DNA of 5,859 bases, taken from Propionibacteriaceae bacterium (GTDB taxonomy: Bacteria > Actinomycetota > Actinomycetes > Propionibacteriales > Propionibacteriaceae). Under the pieces are notes generated by a model that was not told where the DNA came from, searched no databases, and saw only the letters and a list, made by a program, of their open reading frames with translations. Shown here piece by piece: positions 1-4,840 of the stretch. The stretch is from the NCBI GenBank assembly GCA_009781325.1, contig WQYJ01000136.1, positions 1 through 5,859 of the forward strand. The letters are read 5' to 3'. Position 1 is the stretch's first letter. Every line of letters begins with the position of its first letter. A program made the translations under genes and the position numbers.

Positions 1-102
1 GAAGGCGTACGAGGCGGTTGGTACCTTGTTGCGGGTCAGGGCATTAAACAATGTGGACTTGCCTGAGTTAGGCAGTCCGACGATTCCGATAGTGAGAGCC
101 AC
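1..102 (-). CDS. ychF: Redox-responsive ATPase YchF, N-terminal fragment
   Basis: Only the first 34 codons are present; the rest lies beyond the left edge. Read on the minus strand from the GTG at 102, the protein begins VALTIGIVGLPNSGKSTLFN and continues to ...SYAF. This matches the start of YchF, a TRAFAC-class (Obg-family) P-loop NTPase that in known members prefers ATP and associates with ribosomes and stress responses. The Walker A loop GLPNSGKS is at residues 8-15. Most YchF proteins I know have NVGKS and a following NYPF; here they are NSGKS and SYAF, mild changes. Start choice: GTG at 102 gives exactly the family N-terminus. No good Shine-Dalgarno stands before it, but a -10 box lies 6 bases upstream, which suggests a leaderless mRNA. 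The gene is downstream of the radical SAM pair on the same strand but separated from it by a repeat element, so it probably has its own promoter. Confidence 0.9.
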   Translation of the reverse strand, partial: MALTIGIVGLPNSGKSTLFNALTRNKVPTASYAF

Positions 103-108
103 AGAGAG

Positions 109-140
109 ATTCTACCTGTGATCCGTAGCGGGCGTGACAA
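109..140 (-). promoter_or_regulatory. Candidate ychF promoter, leaderless layout
   Basis: On the minus strand TAGAAT (114 down to 109) matches the -10 consensus at five of six positions. It is followed by CTCTCT and then the GTG at 102, so a start site 7 bases after the box would fall on the first base of the start codon. A TTGTCA (140 down to 135) is a good -35 box, but at a 20-base spacing that is longer than usual. Leaderless mRNAs starting at ATG or GTG are common in Actinobacteria. The call is an inference from pattern and spacing. Confidence 0.45.
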
Positions 141-181
141 TGGGGACGGGGGCTGTTTGTCACACCCCGCGTCATTTGCCA

Positions 182-306
182 CCCCCGGTCATCCTGCCGT
201 CAGGCAGGACCTCCGGCAGCCGACGTATGGACTATTGCGAGTTCTCCTAACCCAAAACCCTACGACGGCTGCCGGGGGTCCTGCCTGCGGCAGGATGACC
301 GGGGGG
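182..306. repeat. Composite palindromic repeat element, copy A
   Basis: Two arms of about 41 bases (182-222 and 266-306) are inverted copies of each other with one mismatch and a one-base indel. Each arm contains its own small hairpin: TCCTGCC/GGCAGGA around GTCA in the left arm, and CCTGCC/GGCAGG around TGC in the right arm. The 43-base spacer (223-265) carries GTATGGACT and CCCAAAACCCTACG. The same arms and spacer recur at 5597-5859, so this is a dispersed family. The layout recalls REP/BIME clusters: no coding capacity for a transposase and no obvious target duplication. It fills most of the gap between the radical SAM pair and ychF. RNA made from either strand could fold strongly and might slow or end transcription from the upstream genes, though no T-run follows it. 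The remaining gap sequence, 103-181 and 307-319, shows nothing beyond the ychF promoter. Confidence 0.85.
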
Positions 307-319
307 ATTGTTTGCGTTG

Positions 320-979
320 TCACAAAAGGTCGGAGAGCTTGCCTTGGCGGGAGCGGGTTACTGCTGGTGGGTGGGGGAGGGTGAGGCCTAGGGCTTGGCA
401 GACGTCTTCGGCGCGTACTAGTGGTTCGGTGTGGCGGACAACCATGCGCAGAGTATGGGGCTCGGTGACTGTGAGGGATTCGATTGCTGGTCTGGCATTG
501 AAGGTACGCAGGCCTGACTTCGTTTCGCGGGAGACTAGGGCTTCTTCTTTGGCTAGTAGTGCTTCCACGGCTTGTTGGAGCGGGAGCAGGTCTATCCCAT
601 CGAGTCTGGCCATGAACTCGCTGGCTTCGAAACAGGGCTGGCCGACCAACTCAGTCACCTCGTAAATGGGCATGTCAGTCGGCATTGCATCCTGAAGGCG
701 CTGCTGCACGTCTGCTGGATCTACTTCTTCACTCAGTGCCACCACGCAATACTCAGCGACACTTCCCACACCAGTTGGCGCAGGGTTGATATACGAGATG
801 CGCTGGTGCGGATTAAAGCCCGAAGAGTAGGCCATGGGGATTTCAGCACGGCGCAGACCTCGCTCCAGAACTCGCGCAAAATCACGATGGGATGCGAACT
901 TGAGCGGCCCGACCTTGCCGTACTTCACCAGCATCCTCATCACCGGAGGCGGTTGCTGGACAGGAGGCTTTCTAGCCAC
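320..979 (-). CDS. TIGR03936-family (DUF2344) radical SAM-linked protein
   Basis: A 219-residue protein, GTG start at 979 and TGA stop at 320-322. It belongs to the family of short proteins always found next to, or fused with, TIGR03960 radical SAM proteins. The recognition block is near the N-terminus: LKFASHRDFARVLERGLRRA (residues 26-45) followed by PMAYSSGFNPHQRISY (48-63). No catalytic motif of a known enzyme class is visible, and no membrane segment or signal peptide, so a cytoplasmic partner or substrate-binding subunit is likely. Its biochemical role is unknown. The start is supported by a strong ribosome site (982-990) inside the end of the upstream gene and by the 8-base overlap with it. 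The proline-rich residues 6-13 precede the conserved domain, so translation could alternatively begin at Met14, but no better ribosome site was seen there. The family and pairing are certain; function is not. Confidence 0.88.
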   Translation of the reverse strand: MARKPPVQQPPPVMRMLVKYGKVGPLKFASHRDFARVLERGLRRAEIPMAYSSGFNPHQRISYINPAPTGVGSVAEYCVVALSEEVDPADVQQRLQDAMPTDMPIYEVTELVGQPCFEASEFMARLDGIDLLPLQQAVEALLAKEEALVSRETKSGLRTFNARPAIESLTVTEPHTLRMVVRHTEPLVRAEDVCQALGLTLPHPPAVTRSRQGKLSDLL

Positions 980-2912
980 GGCTCACCTCCGCATTACCCA
1001 AGGAGCGACCAGTTGGGCCCATCTCGATATCAACGTTCAACCCCGGGCAGACCCCGCAGTCATGGCAGCCTTCCCAGCGGCAGTCGGCAACGGTGATCTC
1101 GGCCAGGCTATCCTGCCAATCCTCCCAGAGCCATTGACGATCCAGCCCTAGGTCATAGTGATCCCACGGCAAAACCTCGTGTTGGGTACGCTCGCGCGTG
1201 GTGTACCAATCCACCGACAGGCCCTGGGCAGACAACACCTCCTCGGCAGCGGTGATCCAGCGCTCATAGGAGAAGTGCTCACTCCACCCGTCGAAGATTC
1301 CGCCAGCCTTCCAGACTTCCTCGATCACCGGTCCTAGGCGACGATCACCCCGTGCGAGCAACCCCTCAATCCGCGAAGGACGCGAGTCGGCGTACTTGAT
1401 CGAGATCGCCCTGCCATACTGGCGATCAGCGCGAATAGAGTCTTTGAGGGTACGCATCCTCTCCATCACGATGTCCGTCTCGCATTGCGCAGCCCACTGG
1501 AAACTCGTGTGAGGTTTGGGAACGAAGGCCCCGATCGAGATCGTACAGGCTACATCGCGGCGCCCAGTCACCTCGCGGCCCACATCGATGATCCGCCTGG
1601 CCAGCGCACCAATCGCCATCACATCCTCGTCCGTTTCGGTCGGCAGCCCAGCCATGAAATAGAGCTTGATAGATCGCCAACCAGAGGTAAACGCAGCTTT
1701 GACGGTCGCAATCATGTCGTCCTCGTCGACATTCTTATTGATGACCTGGCGCATGCGCTCCGACCCGCCCTCGGGCGCGAAGGTCAGCCCTGAGCGCCTT
1801 CCGTTGCGCGACAGTTCCTCAGCTAGGTGGATGTTGAAAGCATCAACGCGAGTCGATGGCAGCGACAAGGACACATTAGTTCCTTGATAGCGATCCGCAA
1901 GACCTGTGGTGATCTGGTCGATCTCGCTGTGATCAGCACTTGACAACGACAGCAGCCCGACTTCTTCGTACCCCGTGGCTTTGAGCCCGCATTCGACCAT
2001 CGCTCCGATCACATCAATCGAGCGCTCGCGCACAGGTCGAGTAATCATCCCCGCCTGACAGAACCGGCATCCGCGAAGACAACCACGAAAGATCTCCACC
2101 GAGTAGCGCTCATGCACAGTCTCTGCTGTGGGTACGATGGGGTGCTTGGGGTAGGGCCAAGCATCCAGGTTCATGAGGGTGTACTTCCGTACATTTGCCG
2201 GGATTCCAGCGCGATTCGGCGTCACTGCAGCGATGGTCTTGTCCGGCTCATAAGTCACGTCATAGAACGCCGGTACGTACACCTTCCCCGTTTGAGCTAA
2301 GAGCAAAAGCTTTTCCTGACGAGTCGCCTGCTGTGACGTCCGAAGAATCTCAGAGACCTCCAGCACAGCCTCTTCCCCATCACCAAGGATCGCTGCATCG
2401 ATGAAATCAGCAACGGGTTCGGGGTTTGTCGACGCATGGCCGCCCACGATAACCAGCGGATCCTCGTCACGACGATCAGCAGATCGGATGGGAATCCCCG
2501 CAAGATCCAAGGCTTCAAGCAGATTGGTATAGCCCAACTCAGTCTGAAGAGACACCCCAAGGACATCGAAGTCCCTGATCGGGCGAGCGGTTTCCCATGA
2601 AAACTGCGGAATCCCCTCATCGCGCATCAACCCCGCCAGATCAGGCCAGATCGAATAAGTACGCTCCGCCAGGATCCACCCACGCTCGTTCAGCACTTCG
2701 TAAAGAATGGCGATCCCCTGATTGGACTGGCCCACCGCATAAGCATCCGGATACATCAAGCACCAGCGGATCTCAACAGATTCCCAATCCTTCACCGTGG
2801 AGTTCACCTCCGAGCCTACGTACTGAATAGGCCGAGACACCCGAGGCAGCAAAGCCTCCAGGCGCGGGAAGAGGGACGAAGATTTCACGATAACGGCCAT
2901 TCTACTCCCCAC
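972..2912 (-). CDS. TIGR03960-family B12-binding-type radical SAM protein
   Basis: A 646-residue protein if it starts at the GTG at 2912, or 642 from the ATG at 2900; both have passable ribosome sites (GAGGA and GGGGAG) and I cannot decide between them. The N-terminal part carries PIQYVGSEVNSTVKDW (28-43) and YPDAYAVGQSNQG (54-66). A Rossmann-like, B12-binding-type region follows at about 113-185, with VIVGGHASTNPEPVADF (154-170) and ILGDGE; I see no DxHxxG cobalamin ligand motif, so actual B12 binding is doubtful. The radical SAM 4Fe-4S motif is intact: C278-x3-C282-x2-C285 in FRGCLRGCRFCQAG. Later family blocks include LTFAPEGGSERMR (376-388) and KLYFMAGLPTETDEDV (416-431). A second cysteine cluster, C611, C616, C619 and C622, sits near the C-terminus and could hold another metal or cluster. 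The reaction is unknown. It overlaps the downstream partner gene by 8 bases. In many Actinobacteria I recall this pair preceding an RNase E/G gene; here a repeat and ychF follow instead. Confidence 0.9.
   Translation of the reverse strand: MGSRMAVIVKSSSLFPRLEALLPRVSRPIQYVGSEVNSTVKDWESVEIRWCLMYPDAYAVGQSNQGIAILYEVLNERGWILAERTYSIWPDLAGLMRDEGIPQFSWETARPIRDFDVLGVSLQTELGYTNLLEALDLAGIPIRSADRRDEDPLVIVGGHASTNPEPVADFIDAAILGDGEEAVLEVSEILRTSQQATRQEKLLLLAQTGKVYVPAFYDVTYEPDKTIAAVTPNRAGIPANVRKYTLMNLDAWPYPKHPIVPTAETVHERYSVEIFRGCLRGCRFCQAGMITRPVRERSIDVIGAMVECGLKATGYEEVGLLSLSSADHSEIDQITTGLADRYQGTNVSLSLPSTRVDAFNIHLAEELSRNGRRSGLTFAPEGGSERMRQVINKNVDEDDMIATVKAAFTSGWRSIKLYFMAGLPTETDEDVMAIGALARRIIDVGREVTGRRDVACTISIGAFVPKPHTSFQWAAQCETDIVMERMRTLKDSIRADRQYGRAISIKYADSRPSRIEGLLARGDRRLGPVIEEVWKAGGIFDGWSEHFSYERWITAAEEVLSAQGLSVDWYTTRERTQHEVLPWDHYDLGLDRQWLWEDWQDSLAEITVADCRWEGCHDCGVCPGLNVDIEMGPTGRSLGNAEVSRG
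982..990 (-). promoter_or_regulatory. Ribosome binding site of the radical SAM-linked gene
   Basis: On the minus strand GGAGGTGAG ends just before the GTG at 979, with a 6-base gap between GGAGG and the start. The site is embedded in the last codons of the upstream radical SAM gene, whose TAG stop lies past the new start. This is the layout expected for translational coupling and fixes the GTG as the likely start. Confidence 0.75.
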
Positions 2913-3132
2913 CCAAATCCTCGTCCCACGCGCACCCTCCTATCATCACCTGCGAACAACCATGTCAGCCGTGGAAAATCCAGGTATTTGAAGGCCAAAA
3001 ACACCGATTTCATACCAGGCCAGGGGTGGCGAAATATGGCTTGCATTGTGAAAGACTCTCAGAGCTTTGGAACTTCTTTGCACGTTTGTCCTATGTCTAT
3101 GCAAAGTGTGCATTTGGTGGAAGACTCATCCC
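2913..3132. promoter_or_regulatory. Divergent intergenic region, radical SAM pair / dhaKLM
   Basis: These 220 bases separate genes transcribed away from each other, so both promoters should lie here. On the minus strand CTGACA resembles a -35 box, but only a weak GATAGG stands 18 bases after it. On the plus strand the options are weak too: TTGGAA at 3067-3072 with TATGTC at 3092-3097 (19-base gap), and TTGAAG at 2988-2993 with CATACC at 3011-3016 (17-base gap). None is convincing. dhaK has a modest ribosome site, GGTGGAAG at 3116-3123, nine bases before its ATG. No RNA gene or riboswitch was recognised. Confidence 0.4.
3076..3106. repeat. Inverted repeat upstream of dhaK, possible operator
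   Basis: CTTTGCA (3076-3082) and its perfect complement TGCAAAG (3100-3106) are separated by 17 bases, giving a centre spacing of 24. The site ends 26 bases before the dhaK ATG and overlaps one of the weak promoter candidates, a position suited to a repressor controlling dhaKL. The loop is long for an RNA hairpin, so a protein-binding dyad is more natural. No regulator gene is in the window, and a 7-bp repeat can arise by chance. Confidence 0.35.
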
Positions 3133-4131
3133 ATGAAGAAACTCATCAATGATGTCAATGATGTCGTCAAGGATTCACTGCTGGGGATGGAAGCTGCGCA
3201 TTCTGACCTCGTCGGTGTGGATCACGGCAACAAAGTTGTCTACCGCATCGATGCTCCCATCGCGAATAAGGTAGGCATCATTTCTGGTGGTGGTTCTGGT
3301 CATGAACCGCTCCATGGTGGTTTTGTGGGTTTGGGAATGTTGGACGCTGCTTGCGCAGGCGAAGTCTTTACATCCCCGGTACCCGATCAAATGTTCGCTG
3401 CAACCAAGCTCGTAGATGGCGGTCAGGGCGTACTCCATATCGTGAAGAACTACACGGGCGACGTGATGAACTTCGACATGGCTGCTGAAATGGCAGCCGC
3501 CGAAGGGATCCGCGTTGAGTCCGTTGTGGTCGATGACGATGTGGCGGTCCAAGACTCGCTCTACACAGCAGGTCGGCGCGGCGTTGGTCTAACCGTACTC
3601 ATGGAGAAGATTGTTGGAGCCGCCGCCGAAGAGGGCAAGGATCTAGATTATTGCGTCGCTTTGGCAAACAGAGTGAACGACAATGGCCGCAGCATGGGCA
3701 TGGCCCTATCAGGCTGCACAGTGCCAGCCGCTGGCAAACCAAGTTTCGAACTGGCCGAAGACGAAATAGAGGTCGGCATCGGAATTCACGGCGAGCCAGG
3801 ACGTGCACGCCGCAAGATCGGTACAGCAGGCGAAATCGCCGAAATGCTGGTACGACCGATCCTCGACGATCTGGATTATCGCGGATCTGAGGTCATTGCA
3901 TTTGTCAATGGCATGGGGGCAACCCCACTCATCGAGCTTTACGTTATGTATAACGAAGTGGCTCAGATCCTCGAAGCTGCAGGCGTACGCATCGTCCGCT
4001 GTCTCGTAGGGAACTACATCACTAGTCTCGACATGGCTGGGTGCTCTGTGACTCTACTGAAAGCAGATGACGAAATGATCCGCCTCTGGGATGCGCCCGT
4101 TTGGACTCCAGGACTGAGGTGGGGTAAGTAA
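3133..4131 (+). CDS. dhaK: PTS-type dihydroxyacetone kinase, subunit DhaK
   Basis: A 332-residue cytoplasmic protein that binds dihydroxyacetone and holds it for phosphorylation to dihydroxyacetone phosphate. Its length fits the family. The key residues match Escherichia coli DhaK with an offset of one: His219 in GIGIHGEPG (covalent hemiaminal with substrate; His218 in E. coli), His57 in SGGGSGHEP (His56) and Asp110 in NYTGD (Asp109). There is no C-terminal ATP-binding domain, so this is the PEP-dependent type that needs DhaL and DhaM, both of which follow. Start: ATG at 3133 gives MKKLINDVNDVV, the family N-terminus. The frame is open back to a TTG at 3067, but that would add a Cys- and Trp-rich 22-residue stretch with no family counterpart. 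The TAA stop overlaps the dhaL ATG by one base (TAATG). Expression may be controlled at the inverted repeat 3076-3106. Confidence 0.96.
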   Translation: MKKLINDVNDVVKDSLLGMEAAHSDLVGVDHGNKVVYRIDAPIANKVGIISGGGSGHEPLHGGFVGLGMLDAACAGEVFTSPVPDQMFAATKLVDGGQGVLHIVKNYTGDVMNFDMAAEMAAAEGIRVESVVVDDDVAVQDSLYTAGRRGVGLTVLMEKIVGAAAEEGKDLDYCVALANRVNDNGRSMGMALSGCTVPAAGKPSFELAEDEIEVGIGIHGEPGRARRKIGTAGEIAEMLVRPILDDLDYRGSEVIAFVNGMGATPLIELYVMYNEVAQILEAAGVRIVRCLVGNYITSLDMAGCSVTLLKADDEMIRLWDAPVWTPGLRWGK

Positions 4132-4745
4132 TGGCGCTCGACTCTCTAGCTGTCGATGCATGGCTGAAGGATTTTGCATCAGAGATCCATGACAACGCAG
4201 AACTTCTAACCGATCTTGACCGTGAGATCGGTGACGGAGATCATGGCATTAACATGGATCGCGGAATGCGGGCAGTTGCTGCCTTGAATCCATCAGAGTT
4301 CCCAGCCGCAGCCGATTACTTGAAGAAGGCAGGCATGACCCTGGTATCCACTGTCGGTGGTGCCTCGGGGCCACTGTATGGAACCTTCTTCCTGCGAGTC
4401 GGTATGGCATGGACGACTGTCGAGGACGCGGCATCGTTGGGCCTAGCCCTACGAACCGGACTCGATGGAATCATCCAACGCGGGAAAGCCAGCATCGGTG
4501 ACAAGACTCTAGTCGACGCACTTTCTCCAGCACTTGATGCATTTGACGCCCATGCGAGCGAAGGTATTTCTGCTGCCCTTGCGGCAGCGGCCCTCGCCTG
4601 TGCGGAAGGTCGCGACGGGACCATTCCGCTAATCGCACATAAGGGGCGCGCATCATATCTGGGCGAGCGCAGTGCAGGGCATCAGGACCCTGGCGCTACT
4701 TCGATGACAATGCTCGTTGAAGCCGCCAGTCGGACATTGTCCTGA
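4131..4745 (+). CDS. dhaL: Dihydroxyacetone kinase ADP-binding subunit DhaL
   Basis: A 204-residue protein of usual DhaL length. DhaL keeps a tightly bound ADP that is phosphorylated by DhaM and passes the phosphate to dihydroxyacetone on DhaK. The magnesium-nucleotide site is complete: Asp30, Asp35 and Asp37 in LDREIGDGDHG. Other family blocks are the glycine loop VGGASGPLYGT (75-85), the GDKT motif (123-126) with LVDALSPAL after it, and GERSAGHQDPGATS (178-191) near the C-terminus. It starts with an ATG whose A is the last base of the dhaK stop, with GAGGTGGGG a few bases upstream inside dhaK, so DhaK and DhaL should be made in balanced amounts by translational coupling. A strong terminator follows after 14 bases, which separates it from dhaM. 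No odd substitutions were noticed. Confidence 0.96.
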   Translation: MALDSLAVDAWLKDFASEIHDNAELLTDLDREIGDGDHGINMDRGMRAVAALNPSEFPAAADYLKKAGMTLVSTVGGASGPLYGTFFLRVGMAWTTVEDAASLGLALRTGLDGIIQRGKASIGDKTLVDALSPALDAFDAHASEGISAALAAAALACAEGRDGTIPLIAHKGRASYLGERSAGHQDPGATSMTMLVEAASRTLS

Positions 4746-4759
4746 TGATTGCCCTTATC

Positions 4760-4799
4760 ACGGGTCGGGCGGTTCCACTGCCCGACCCGTACTATTTTT
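4760..4799 (+). terminator. Intrinsic terminator between dhaL and dhaM
   Basis: A perfect 11-bp stem, ACGGGTCGGGC (4760-4770) with GCCCGACCCGT (4780-4790), closes a 9-base loop that can shrink further by two pairs. It is followed by ACTA and five T (4795-4799). This is a good rho-independent terminator for dhaKL. It stands 15 bases after the dhaL stop and 42 bases before the dhaM start, so dhaM would get only read-through or a separate promoter. The 41-base gap 4800-4840 shows no clear promoter pair. Confidence 0.85.
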
Positions 4800-4830
4800 C
4801 TGACGCAATAACCCCAAGCTAAGACCGGGT

Positions 4831-4835
4831 GGAGG
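4831..4835 (+). promoter_or_regulatory. Ribosome binding site of dhaM
   Basis: GGAGG, part of GGTGGAGGAAATC, stands 5 bases before the ATG at 4841. It is the strongest plus-strand ribosome site in the window and fixes the dhaM start, which also gives the family N-terminus with its active His9. Confidence 0.8.
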
Positions 4836-4840
4836 AAATC

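Noticed and set aside
182..306. Copy A as a simple rho-independent terminator of the radical SAM operon
   Set aside because: The hairpins are strong, but no T-run follows on the minus strand and the same unit recurs inside dhaM, so a repeat element is the better description; some terminator effect remains possible.
118..384. An 88-codon plus-strand open frame starting with GTG, considered as a small gene
   Set aside because: It begins antisense to the ychF promoter, has no ribosome site or recognisable domain, is mostly repeat sequence, and runs into the antisense of the radical SAM-linked gene. Its openness is kept as a repeat finding, not a gene.
3067..3132. TTG at 3067 as the dhaK start
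   Set aside because: It would add 22 residues rich in Cys and Trp that DhaK proteins lack. The ATG at 3133 gives the exact family N-terminus, and the catalytic residues then align with E. coli with a one-residue offset.
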